Shown one piece after another: positions 9,667-20,760 of a stretch of DNA of 64,000 nt (positions are counted from its first letter, which is position 1; each line of letters starts with the position of its first letter). The DNA lies in the NCBI RefSeq assembly GCF_002994745.2, contig NC_037089.1:78268347-78332346 (forward strand), given 5' to 3'. Source of the stretch: Rosa chinensis (Eukaryota > Streptophyta > Magnoliopsida > Rosales > Rosaceae). Made by a program: the position numbers and the translations under genes. The notes below the pieces were generated by a model that had not been told where the DNA came from, did no database searches, and was given only the letters and a program-made list of their open reading frames with translations.

Positions 9667-11963
9667 ATGTCAAGTCAGGATGCATTAGATGAACCTCAAC
9701 CTGAGATTTCAGACACTAATTTGCAAGAGTCTGAAAGTGGCATCAATAAGTTGGAATATAATGGTATTAGATATGATAAGTTGGCTCCAGAAGACATTAT
9801 AGGCGTGAAGTTTGTAACTGTTGAGGCAGCAGAGACTTTTTACTATGCTTATGCGAAAGCAATGAGTTTTGATGTTAGAAAGGATGACAAGAGAACAAGT
9901 GCAAGGACTGGGAGAGTCACTATCCGCAAATGGGTTTGTTCTGTAGAGGGTGAAAGACTAGAGAAATATATGGACAACAATAATAATGTCCGTATGCCAA
10001 AGAAATTGACAAGGTGTCACTGCCCATGTTTGTTCAAGGTAAGGTACTTCAAGGAGAAGAACTCGTATGTCGTAGTTGATTTCAAAACAGATCATTCATA
10101 TGATCTTGCACAGCCACAGGAGTCTCATTTTCTTAGGTCACATCGGTCTGTCCCAAATTCTCATTTAGCTTTAGCCACATCTATGCGGAGACTATCTATT
10201 AAGACTTGTCATGCATATCAATACATGGCTGACATATCTGGAGGGTTTGCGAATGTTGGTTTCAAAATGAAAGACTTGTACAATAAATTGGACTCGAGTC
10301 AACGTGAAATTGTACTTGAAGGGGATGCAAAAGCTACACTTGCCTATCTTGAAGGAAAAGCAGTTGAAGATAAGAAATTATTTTGCAAGTACAGCACAGA
10401 TGAGAGTAACAGGTTGGCCAACTTATTTTGGAGAGACTCAACTTCATTGCTAAATTGTTGTTGTTTTGGGGATGTTTTGGTATTTGATAGCACCTACAAG
10501 ACTAATCACTATGGGAAGCCCTTGGTATTGTTTGTGGGATCAAACAACCATCTATTGACTACAATTTTTGGTTTTGCATTATTGGTAGATGAAACAGTTG
10601 AGACATACACATGTGTTTTGCAGATGTTCTTAGAGTCTATGGAGGGCAAAAAACCTCTGGGCATTTTGACCGACGGTGATGAAGCAATGAGAAAGGCTAA
10701 TGAACTAGTGGTTCCAGGTTGTCCACATCGTTTATGTACATGGCATATTTCTAAAAATGATCAGAAAAACTTACGCAACCCTGAAATAGTTGCAGAGTTC
10801 AGACGTTGCATGTTTGATGAAACAACTCCTTGTGGTTTTGAGCAACGATGGAGAGCTATGGTGGAAAAATATGGTCTTCATAATAGAAATTGGGTGAAGA
10901 TGATGTATGATAAATGAGAGAAATGGGCTGAAGCATTTGTGAGTGGACATTTTTTTGCTCGCATGCGTAGCACGCAGCGATGTGAAGGCATGAATAGGTA
11001 TGTGAAGGATAGTCTCAGCTTCAGTGGAGTGAAATTGATTGAACTCATTCCGCAGCTTGATAAAGCATTGGAACGACTTAGAAATAAAGTAGCTGAAGAA
11101 GATTTTCGATCAAATAACTCCGCTCATGTACTTTCTACCCAACTCAGACAGTTAGAGAAGCATGCCTCTACCATTTATACGGATAATGTGTTTCAACTAA
11201 TATGTGTGGAGATCGATCGGGTTGGAGGACTGATAACTTCAAGGATTATGCATCTGAATTCATGTCGTGTGTACATTACGTCTAGTTATAACAATGATGA
11301 AGAGAAAGAGTGCACAACTACTTATTACCATCGGGAAAGTGATCCTCGAGTAGTATGCTCTTGCAAACTTTATGAATGTGAAGGCATCCCATGTTCTCAT
11401 TTATTTAATGTAATGAAGCATGAGCGCATGAGGGAGATACCTTTGTCCTTAGTATTAAAGCGGTGGACAAAGCAAGCAAAATCTGAAGTTCACTCCACAA
11501 TTCCCAAGGAAAATATGCCTAGTGAAGCTGTACGATTGGCCAGGTACATAAACATCCTTGTTAATATCAGTGATATTTTTTTATTTTATTTCATATAATA
11601 AGTTAATGTAAAGAAAGATCTCTTTTTGTACAGAAACTTTTTTTTTTTGGGTTAATTCTTGTGTTAATGCATTGCAGGCATGGAGATTTAAGTTATTTAA
11701 GTAGCAGGGTATCATATCTTGCTTCACAGACAAAGGAGGGTACCGACATTTTGAAGAAAGAACTCAGCAGATTGGAGCCGATACTTGGAGATGTTTTGAA
11801 GCAACAAAAAGATGTAGGTGATAGTCCAGATCCATGTAATAACATTGTAAGATATCCTATCAAGGTAAGGAGCAAGGGCATGCAAGGAAGCAATGAACCA
11901 AAAACAAAGCCAAAATGTCGTTTATGCAGAAGCTATGGACACAATAAAACTACATGCCCATAG
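9667..11963 (+). pseudogene. FAR1/FRS-type MULE transposase, one nonsense codon
   Basis: ATG 9667 follows a tttcag acceptor. Exon 1 runs to 11543, the intron is 11544-11677 (gtacat...gcag), and exon 2 ends at 11963; with the stop read through the product is about 720 residues, normal for FHY3/FAR1-related proteins. Residues about 47-147 form the FAR1 zinc domain (KWVCS, RCHCPC, DHSYDL). The MULE/DDE core follows: Asp in VLVFDSTYKTN (about 274), Asp in GILTDGDEAM (about 336), the CPHRLCTWHI motif, and Glu in STQRCEGMNR after the stop. A SWIM zinc finger (CSCKLYECEGIPCSH) and a C-terminal CCHC knuckle (CRLCRSYGHNKTTC) end the protein. TGA at 10915-10917 falls where relatives have Arg in MYDKREKW, a CGA-to-TGA change. 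A domesticated FRS gene is unlikely because the gene lies between MULE ends with a TSD. Confidence 0.9.
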
Positions 11964-12480
11964 AAGAATAGGGTACGTGGCAGAGTTAGAGTTGTGGCAA
12001 AAAATAAACCCAAACTTCGACGGCTCAGTGATATTGAAGATTGAGGCACGTTGTAAATTCTATCATAGGAGCAATTGTCATTGTTGTTATTATTTTTCTT
12101 TTTTCCCCTCACTTGACCTATATTTTGTTGGTTTGAATGATGATGAATCTATTTATGGTTTTCCATATATACCTTGGGACCAAATTTAATGGCAACTTCA
12201 ATAACTTTGCAGTAATATGAAGACACAAAAGCATGAATCTATTGACAAGTTTAATGAACAAAAAGCATTGACGTTGCTAGAGCTCGATCCTCAGACCCAT
12301 AAAGTGAAAACTAGGCATCCAAACCAATTGCTCAACAATACATTTGGGTATTAATAGGGTGTTATTTCTATATTTATAATCTTAATTTAATTACATAATT
12401 AGAGACAGCCCTGATTACTAGTTACTATGAAGTCATGCAACCATGCATAATTATTAGTTGTAAGTTATCAATAAAATATA
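11964..12480. other. 3' region of the transposase gene, no gene seen
   Basis: A-rich sequence downstream of the transposase stop. The open frame to 12189 overlaps exon 2 in another phase and shows no domain. It runs into the 68-bp repeat array. Confidence 0.5.
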
Positions 12481-12484
12481 TGTT

Positions 12485-13345
12485 TCTCTACACCTCCTTG
12501 CAGAGATTTATGCTCATAGAAGAGAGATACCCTCCTAGACGACATATATGTTTCAATAGACCTCCTTGACGAGATTTAGACGACATAAATGGTTCAATAG
12601 ACCTCCTTGACGAGATTTATGCTCATAGAAGAGAGATACCCTCCTAGACGACATATAGGGTTCAATAGACCTCCTTGACGAGATTTATGCTCATAGAATC
12701 TTTGTACCCTCCTAGACGACATATGTGTTTCAATACACCTCCTTGACGAGATTTATGCTCATAGAAGAGAGATACCCTCCTAGACGACATATATGGTTCA
12801 ATAGACCTCCTTGACGAGATTTATGCTCATAGAAGAGAGATACCCTCCTAGACGACATATATGGTTCAATAGACTTCCTTGACGAGATTTATGCTCATAG
12901 AAGAGAGATACCCTCCTAGACGACATATATGTTTCAATAGACCTCCTTGACGATATTTATGCTCATAGAAGAGAGATACCCTCCTAAACGACATATATGG
13001 TTCAATAGACCTCCTTGACGAGATTTATGCTCATAGAATCTTTGTACCCTCCTAGACGACATATATGTTTCAATAGACCTCCTTGACGAGATTTCTGCTC
13101 ATAGAAGAAAGATACCCTCCTAGAAACCAATTGACCTAGATGAGATATTTGATCCTAGTTGAGACAAATGTTTCAATACACCTCCTTGACAACATTTCTG
13201 CTCATAGAAGAGAGATACCCTCCTAGACAAGATATATGTTTCTCTACACCTCTTTCACAAGATTTATGCTCATAGATGAGATATTCAATCCTAGCAGTAT
13301 ATATATGTTCATCGACACCTCCTTGCCAAGATTTATGTTCCTAGC
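12485..13345. repeat. 68-bp satellite-like tandem array inside the MULE
   Basis: The unit begins cctccttgacgagatttatg and includes gagagataccctcctagacg. Copies start at 12602, 12670, 12738, 12806, 12874, 12942, 13010 and 13078, an exact 68-bp period. More diverged or shortened units lie at both edges (12485-12600 and 13150-13345). Some units replace gaagagaga with gaatctttg, giving a higher-order variant. Confidence 0.9.
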
Positions 13346-13356
13346 ACTGAAAATTA

Positions 13357-13432
13357 TTTAGGGTTTAGGGTTTGGGGTATAGGGTTTAGGGTTTAGGGTT
13401 TGGGGTTTAGGGCTTAGGGTTTGGGGTTTAGG
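13357..13432. repeat. Interstitial telomere-like TTTAGGG tract
   Basis: About ten degenerate heptamers: tttaggg alternating with tttgggg, tatаggg-like and cttaggg variants, running in plus orientation. It lies between the 68-bp satellite and the Ulp1 gene, well inside the MULE. Confidence 0.88.
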
Positions 13433-13704
13433 TCCATTTTGTCAAATTATGTAAAAAAAAAAAAAACTTTATAATTCGGTAAACCATTACTAGTTTCCTT
13501 ACCCAAACTTTATTATTCGAGATATATGTTTCCTTACACAAACTTTAGAATTAAACCTCTTCTAAGAATGATATTGCCGTTCTCAAACTTATCACGCCAT
13601 TCTTTCAGAAAGAATAAAACTTCTTCTCAGAATGATTCTTGACCTATCACGCCGTTCTCTCCTCCCATATATGTAATTGGCTACTCCCATTCGGTATTTA
13701 GATT

Positions 13705-15348
13705 ATGGGGCCGAAGAAAATAAAAGACGACAAAGCAATCAATTCTGGTGAAGCGGCCAAAAACAAGAAGGTGACGGTTGGCCGATATGCGTTCAACCGA
13801 TACCTGTAAGTATCACTTCCTATTTAGATTATAAGTCATATCAATCACTTCCTATTTAGATTATAACTCATATCGATCACTTCCTATTTTCATTGATATT
13901 TATTTCTATGGAAGTGTTTAGCTTCAGAATCCTTGTGATTTACATATGTATTCGTATTGTTGGCTTATTTCGATTTACTGCATAGGTTCAGGAATAATTA
14001 TTGGTTTTGTTTCGCCTCTATTATAATATTATGTGTTCTGTAACTTCATATTTGCAATTCTGAGTAACATGTTTTTGTTTAGGAAAATTCAAGCTGATGA
14101 GAAAAAGGCAAAGATAGATAATAAGGTGAGATATATAATATCCAATTTCTTAGATGTTTAATGTTTTCCCTATAGCGTTTGAGGTTGACTGATTTCTGTG
14201 GAATAAATTGCAGTTCAGAAAAGAGGTTGCTTTTCAATGGCATACATTGAACCCTAATCAGAAGGCCGAATATTTTGTTCCAAACTCGAATGATTCCAAT
14301 GCAATTCCTAAGGTCAATAGTGATTCTTTAGCAGACTCAAAATTCATGGCCACATGGTGTAGTCCGAAAAAGTTTCAAGATCTTGTTTCCAGATTTTCAG
14401 AAGATCAAATTACTGCGGCAAAGGGAATGGGATTTGGCACCTTGTTGCAATTGTCGTGCACTAGAGTACGCCATGATTTGTGTGGCTTCTTGGTAGATAA
14501 GATGTAGTTACTTGTACATAGCATTCCTAAAATAATTGCTCAATATATTAACACTTCATCATTTGTAGATATTTATCCCTATCCTGGATCCAGATACTAC
14601 CCCAAACCACTGGTTCTTCATTGTGATTAAATTAGCGAGAACGGATGTAGAGATATGGGACACTTATCCGAACCCTGCACGCACTATGGCTCGAAATGAT
14701 CTTGTTTATTATGTCGTAATAAATTTTAAAGAGTGAAATCATTCTCTTGATTATATGGAAACTGTATTGCACATTACACTTAGCTTCTTGTTGTTTGAAA
14801 TACAGCTTTTGGCATTGGACACAATATTTGACACTAAAATCCAAAGCTGTTTCAAGAAAGGATGGTCGTTATGTTCATTCACAGTTTTCAATGTAGATGA
14901 CATTCACATTCAACAAAACAACTTCGATTGTGGCATTTTCATGCTCAGATACATAATAAACTATGATAATCCATTGAAAGATGAGGTAAGATGATTCAAC
15001 TTTAATTGCAATATATGATGTTTTTTTCCCCTATTGTATAACTTTGTTGTTTACTAAATGCAGTTAGATTCCGTAAATCGTTGTGTGCAACTTGCCCTTT
15101 GGATGTTGAAGCACCCAAAGAACCAAGCATGGGTGAAAATTAATGAGGCTTTAGATAATGAAAACAAAAATGATGGTGCCAAGAACAAGATCAAGACAAT
15201 AGAAGAAATTGACGAAGCTACTGGAAATAGTGTTGATCAACATCATGGCAAGAGCTGTTCACAAGTCGTGCAGAGAAAAACCTCAACACTACAAGCAAGG
15301 GGTCGTGGTCGCCCTCGTGGTGCAAAGAATAAAAGCTCTCGAAAATAA
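13705..15348 (+). CDS. HMG-box-like / Ulp1 (C48) SUMO-protease-like protein with AT-hook, MULE-encoded
   Basis: Six exons with GT-AG borders can be joined in one frame: 13705-13805, 14083-14125, 14214-14492, 14569-14715, 14806-14985, 15064-15348, giving 344 residues. Residues about 27-70 resemble an HMG box (YAFNRYL, then FQWHTLNPNQKAEYF). About 85-140 match the CSPKKF...GMGFGTLLQL domain found before Ulp1 in plant transposon proteins. The C48 cysteine protease core follows: HWFF (His about 155), EIWDTYP (Asp about 172), IQQNNFDCGIF (Gln about 226, Cys about 232). An AT-hook RGRGRPRG (about 329-336) ends it. Such enzymes process SUMO or related modifiers; a role for this one in transposition is inference. 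The region normally separating the middle domain from the protease is very short, and the exon 3 donor (14493) is the least certain choice. Confidence 0.72.
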
Positions 15349-15654
15349 ATCAAAACATGAACAATTTGTTTTAACAAAATCTTTATGAGATTGTCAAATG
15401 TTTGTTTCTTTTCACAATCAACTCTAAGTTTCATTTTGTCATTCCTCCTCACAACTTCATCTAAAATGTTTCATCCTAATATGAGTTTTTTTTTCTTTCT
15501 TTTTTTCAAAATGAAAATCATAACATCCCTTGCAAGTCAATGTCGATCAGTACAAAATCTCATATCTCAATGTGAACAGAACATACAATCATAGTAGAGA
15601 AACAAACAAGAATGGGAACAAGTATCCTAAGTAAGAAAAGAGCTGACTGTCTAA

Positions 15655-16349
15655 AAGACATGCCAGACATCAGAGAGAATCTTGCAGCTAAGTATGTCTT
15701 CAAGTCTGGGACAGCGTCAATGGACTTTATCAACGAAGCATCCACACTCTTCTGATCATCTTTCCTCTCTTGTGGGAACACTTTCTTGTCCTGCAATTTG
15801 TTGAAATAAGCTGGTAGGTTATTTATGACTTTCCAATAGCAAACTTGAACAAAATCTGTAGCAAAACAGATGGGTGTATCATGTCTTTACAAAAATGAAA
15901 ACCAAATGAAACTGGCGTTGGAAACCAATTACAGAAATTAAGTGTCAATAGCACAAGGACTCTTTATAATTGTAACCTAACAGTTACAGAACATCTGTAC
16001 AAACGGATTTACTATTAGAATCTCAACACAGGATATACATGTATCTTAAAAAAAGCCTATTTACATAACCAAAAAAAGGCAATGATGACACCTAAGTTTT
16101 TCAATTTAAATACAGGAGAATATGAAACTTCATCAGGAAATTATAAATGACGAGTTGATAAGGCTAACCTCTTTCTCTGCCTCAAAAAACTCTCCCTCCC
16201 CCTTCTTCTTCTTCTTTTCCACGGCCTTTCCAAAATACTTGTCATCAAATTTTTCCACATTAACCCCAGAAATATCGACCTTGGTAGAAGGCCAATCACA
16301 TAGGACTGATTCACACGTCTCAAAGGAACACCATTAATCTTGAATGGCT
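15655..16349 (-). pseudogene. Captured fragment of 60S ribosomal protein eL6 (RPL6)
   Basis: Minus strand. Exon block 16349-16169 follows attgcag and reads [18 protein letters not shown], then, after a small deletion that changes frame, [20 protein letters not shown] and a Lys-rich [17 protein letters not shown] ending at a gttag donor. Block 15790-15655 follows attgcag and reads [20 protein letters not shown] and [18 protein letters not shown]. This is the C-terminal half of plant eL6 in correct order with its intron kept; the family ends ...GMKPHELVF, whereas here it runs into unrelated hydrophobic sequence. The N-terminal half is absent. It is a transduplicated fragment within the MULE, in opposite orientation to the transposase. 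Confidence 0.88.
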
Positions 16350-17575
16350 CTGCAATAGCACTCAAGTTAGATATACACTTGAATAAGTTGGTTGCAAGGA
16401 GCAGAAGGGAGACAAGTCAAACAATCAGAAAATCATTGGCTAAACCAATTTCAAAACTCTGTCTACAAAAAATAACCAAAGAATTTTACTTCATCATACA
16501 TTTTATTTATACGTAACATCATAATCCCAACCAGAAATTCATCTAAAAGACTTAGATAAGGTAACAATGTAATGATGTATGTAAGACATGGTGATACTTT
16601 TGCAGATTGATGTATTCAGTTCTCACTACGCTGTTACATGAAGTTATTCCACTCGCTATTCCCAAACAAAACAAACAAACAATCCTTTCAATACATTTTC
16701 AATATTTACACAACTAAACAGCAACTAGCTTAGAGTGCGTATTACCCAATAAATAACTAGTACTCAACTAACCAACCACCCTACAAACAATTGCAGTGTG
16801 CATAGGAGGTCATAATCTTCACATTAACACACAGAAAACGAAAGAACAAAACAAATAATACTTTTCTAAGAGAAACTGAAGCTAACCAGTAACAAGCAAG
16901 AAGCAACCCAGATGAAAGTGGTTGAATACAGATCCTCTCTCCCCCTCCCCCCCCCCCCCCCCCCCGCCTTTCTTACAATATACAGAGAAGCAACCTTCTC
17001 AATCTTCCACCACCTCTCTCCACGCCGCCATAGACGGCGTCCCCGGAGCAGCCCTAAATCCCGTCGATACAATCGGAATGCAAAGCTTCGCCGACCGCTT
17101 CCTCTTCAATTGCGTCACCGGAGACGACGATCCGAGAACAGCACCAGCTAGCGTGCTTAGAGTCTTGGGAATCCAGAGCCGGAAGGGCAACTACCCAAAT
17201 CAAACCCGAAACAAGGAAATCAGAATTGTCAACCCTAAAACCCAAATCAAAACTCTAATTCTAAATCAAAAACAAATCTTCATGAAAATCGGTGAAGTTT
17301 GAATCATTGAGATGAGCCCATGTCACAAAAATGGTTCTTATGAAAACCCAGATGCAAACTGATATGAACTTGAAACCCCAAACTATGAAACCCAGAAAAA
17401 TGCAACCCAGAAACCCAAATTTCAATCAGACATTGAACTAGATAGGCCTAAGTTTCGGACCTTACCCAATCTTTGGTGAAGCGACCGAGAGTGTGTGGAT
17501 AAGACTATGAGAGAGAGGGAGAGACTCTGAGAGAGCGAGAGAGGCCGAGAGGAGCTGAAAATGAGATAAGAGAAA
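16350..17575. other. MULE interior: A/T-rich spacer, poly-C tract and GC-rich exon-like block
   Basis: A run of C at about 16942-16965 precedes a GC-rich block (about 16995-17180) with open frames on both strands. On minus it could be the 5' part of a chimeric transcript running into the eL6 fragment; on plus it reads LNPVDTIGMQSFADRFLFN. I recognise neither. CT/GA-rich sequence at 17500-17545 could be a leader. No gene is called. Confidence 0.4.
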
Positions 17576-17579
17576 TATT

Positions 17580-18560
17580 GTAAAAAAAGGTCCTCTTTGT
17601 GGTAATTACAATGATGAAAAATATTGTAAAAAAGGTCCTCTTTGTGGTAATTACAAAGTCTAGGACCAAATTTACTGGTTTATGAACCACTTTACAAAAT
17701 TGAAGATGAATATGTTGTTTAGACTGAATAGAGCATGTGTTCTAACTCACATAATAGAGATCTTGATTGTGTAATTGGGTGGTACCTTGTATAATGTTCG
17801 TCATTGAGAAAATAAATATCTATATGACCTGCTTATTACGATATACAAGGACAAATGATGAAAAATGTTGTAAAAAATGTCATCTTTGTGGTAATTACAA
17901 GGTCTACGACCACATTTACAGGTTTATGAACCATTTTACAAAATTGAATACGAATATGTTGTCCGGGTGGTAAATCTTCGTATTTCATACTAAATAGAAC
18001 ATGTGTCCTCATTCATGTAATATAGTTCTTGATTGTGTAATTGGGTAGTAACTTGTGTAATGTTCCCCATAAAGAAAATAATTACATCACTGACAACGAT
18101 TATTATGAATATAAGGACAGATGATAAAAAATATAGTAAAAATTGTTCTGTTTGTGGTAATTACAAGGTCTACGACCACATTTACAGGTTTATGAACCAT
18201 TTTGCAAAATTGAATACAAATGTGTTGTCCGGGTGGTAAATCTTGATATTTCATACTAAATAGAGCATGTGTCCTCATCCACGTAGTAGAGTTCTCGATT
18301 GTGTAATTGGGTGATAACTTGTGTAATGTTCCTCATTGAAAAAATAATTACATAACTAACAACGATTATTACTAATATAAGGACAAATGATGAAAAATGT
18401 TGTAAAAAATGTTCTGTTTGTAGTAATTACAAGTTCTAAGACAACATCTACCAGTTTATGAACCATTTTACAAAATTGACAACAAATGTGTTGTACGAGT
18501 GGTAAATCTTCATATTCATACTAAATAGAGCATGTGTTTTCATTCACGTAATATAGTTCT
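17580..18560. repeat. About 266-bp subterminal tandem repeats of the MULE
   Basis: Four diverged units aligned on ggtaattacaaggtctacga: anchors near 17646, 17890, 18156 and 18422, with spacings of 244, 266 and 266. Two units keep a similar short open frame (17767-17973 and 18033-18239) that reads CGNYKVYDHIYRFMNHF in both. I attribute this to the repeat, not to a gene. Confidence 0.82.
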
Positions 18561-18820
18561 CCATTTTGTAATTGGGGTAAACCTTTTAGTAATTACTCAA
18601 TTTAGGACAATATTTACAAGTATATGTATAATATTACAAATTGATGACAAATGTGTGCTTAAAAATGTAATTTTAATTTTTTTAAATTGCCATGTGTCAA
18701 AATTTAAATGGGTAACCTGATGACCTATTCATCAGGTTACCATCATATTAACTTGTTATATATTTTTAAAAAATAAAAATAAAAAGGTATCCCATACTGG
18801 GGGGTACTATAGTCTGTCTC

Positions 18821-18830
18821 TATACTTCAT
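18821..18830. repeat. Right target-site duplication of the MULE
   Basis: tatacttcat, identical to 6559-6568. Copia leader sequence (attcatgctttatt...) resumes immediately. Confidence 0.88.
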
Positions 18831-19424
18831 TATTCATGCTTTATTATATCTGGTTATTAAGCATGTTTAGTTAGATAATTTTGATCATTTTAAGCATGCC
18901 TTATTATTTATATTTTATATAATTTATAATTATGTTTAAGCATGCTTTATGTTTTATTGCTTATGTTTTTTTATCATGAAATTTTGAGCATGTTTTATTT
19001 TATTTTACGCTTATATAAATTATGCCTACGCATGCTTTATATTATGCTATTATTTATATTTTATTTTACGCATGATATATTATTGTTATTATTATATGTA
19101 ACATATATTTTGGTATACATTTGTGAAATTTGAGCATGCCATGTAATTTATTTTAATATATGCTATGTTTTTATTATTTATTACGTGCTATGATTATTAC
19201 TTGTTTAGAATGCTATACAAAAAGAATTGCGTTTTGCCATGATAATGAAAGTTCATGCGCATTATAAATACACACTTACTGTGATAAAGTATTGTCACAT
19301 AGCATCGAAAAAATGTTACCATTACGAATCTTGGTATTGAAATCTAATTCATATTTTTGGAAAATAATTCACGTGGATGTCTTTATGACTGCATAATTTA
19401 TATCTTCCCTCTTGTTTTATGTAG
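18831..19424 (+). other. Leader of inner copia element (second part)
   Basis: A/T-rich sequence studded with gcatgctt motifs. It parallels the outer element's leader at 4905-5340 in reverse complement, for example tttagttagataattttgat. It ends at the gag ATG. Confidence 0.7.
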
Positions 19425-20294
19425 ATGGCTGATCCAACTCGACCTGAGTTTGACATTTTGGACTCAGAAGGACTTGAGTACCATCATTGGGTTTCCGATA
19501 TGGAAACTGCCTTTGTGGCAAAAGACTACACTGCCACCATTACTGACCCCAAAGATGATGAACTATCTAATAAGGTGAAAGCAGATGCCTTAATGTTTCT
19601 AAGGCGACATATTGATCCTAGCCTACGCTAGGATTACCTTCAGCTGAAGACACCCAAAGCACTGTGGGATGCCCTTAAAGGACGTTTTGGGAACATTCAC
19701 GATACTTTGCTCCCAGGACTGGCTGTTCAGTGGAATGGAATCCGCTTGCTTGACTATAAAAAGGACAATGACTTCAACAAGGACATGTTGCGCTTAAAGG
19801 CACGTCTCAATTTCTGTGGAAGGGAAATCACAGAAGATGATATGATCTACAAGACTCTTACCACCTTTCCTACTTCAGCTTTTATACTAGCGAACCAGTA
19901 TCAGTTGGAGTATGACAACAAAAGAATCACAACCTTCAATAAGTTGCTAAGCCTACTGCAAGTGGCTAAGAGACAAAATGAGATTCTCTTGAATAACAAT
20001 GTCAGGCCCAATGGGACAAAGAAAATTCCCGAGGCTAATTATGGAAAAATAAAAGGTGCAAATAACTCTACTGCAAGGGGGTTTAGACGTGCTGATCCCT
20101 ACCCACGTGGCAACAATGCACCACGTGGAAAGGGACATGGGGATCGTGGAAACAAGATGCAAAAGGAAAGAGTTGACAATGAACCATGCTATAGGTGTGG
20201 ATTCATTGGGCATTGTTACAAGAACTGCCAAGCAAACAACAGAGTAGCTGCCAATTACAAGAGGTATAGAGAGTCTAAAGAACAAGAGCCTTGA
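19425..20294 (+). pseudogene. Copia gag with one internal stop
   Basis: Starts MADPTRPEFDILDSEGLEYH and keeps one frame for about 289 codons. TAG at 19629-19631 sits where the minus-strand copy has Trp, a TGG-to-TAG change. The retrotran_gag core (ALWDALKGRFG-like, LTTFPTSAF, NKLLSLLQVA), a basic Gly/Arg region and an intact CCHC knuckle CYRCGFIGHCYKNC near the C-terminus are present. Gag forms the retrotransposon particle and binds its RNA. 20295-20760 contains no domain I can name beyond a short acidic tail. Confidence 0.88.
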
Positions 20295-20760
20295 TCACTA
20301 TATGGAAGAAGGAGGTCATGACCTAGACGTCAACCTTACAATTGCAGACTTCAATGGCAAAGAGGAACTTGCTAAGTCAATGGATGCTCTCAAGCTTGAC
20401 TGATCTGTTTTTATTTTCCAAAGACAGTTGTGAAGGCATAATGCCTCACTTTTAATTAGACTATTGTTTGGTCTTAAAGTTTATTTTCAATCTTGGATTG
20501 ATGAATAAGATTTCTGAACAAGACCTTGATTTGATTATCGTTGGCTTATTAATAAATTTTGAATTTTATTCTGAAGCACTGAATTTATTAAAATTTATTT
20601 ACTACATATATTTACATGGTTCGAAATAGCACTATAAAGATGTAAAGTAATACGTCTAGAGAAAAATTATTAGAATGAAAAGAATACCATTCTACGCAAA
20701 TAGAAATACTCTAAAGAATATGAGTTATATTTTCTAAATACCTCCCATTTATTTGTAGGA

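Larger units (their letters stand above)
6569..18820 (+). mobile_element. 12.25-kb FAR1-type Mutator-like element carrying a Ulp1 gene and captured gene fragments
   Basis: Short imperfect inverted ends (left ggaaaattctacagtac, right in reverse complement gagacagactatagtac; 11 of 17 match) and a 9-10-bp target duplication identify a Mutator-like element. Both ends also carry GGTATCCCATACTGGGG in the same orientation (about 6590 and 18786). From left to right it holds a GC-rich leader exon candidate, minus-strand fragments of a membrane protein and of HSP60, the FRS-type transposase gene (9667-11963), a 68-bp satellite, a telomere-like tract, a spliced HMG/Ulp1/AT-hook gene (13705-15348), a minus-strand eL6 fragment and 266-bp subterminal repeats. 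Known relatives: maize Jittery-type elements share this transposase family, and some plant MULEs carry Ulp-like genes (Kaonashi type). The combination in one element is the notable point. Confidence 0.88.

Noticed and set aside
9667..11963. Domesticated FAR1-RELATED SEQUENCE host gene
   Set aside because: The gene is enclosed by MULE ends with a target duplication and carries a nonsense codon, so it is an element gene.
12485..13345. CRISPR-like array of regular repeats
   Set aside because: Units are contiguous 68-bp tandem repeats without unique spacers, in plant nuclear DNA.
17767..18239. Pair of small conserved genes of 68 codons
   Set aside because: Both frames fall at the same place in tandem 266-bp units; similarity follows from duplication.
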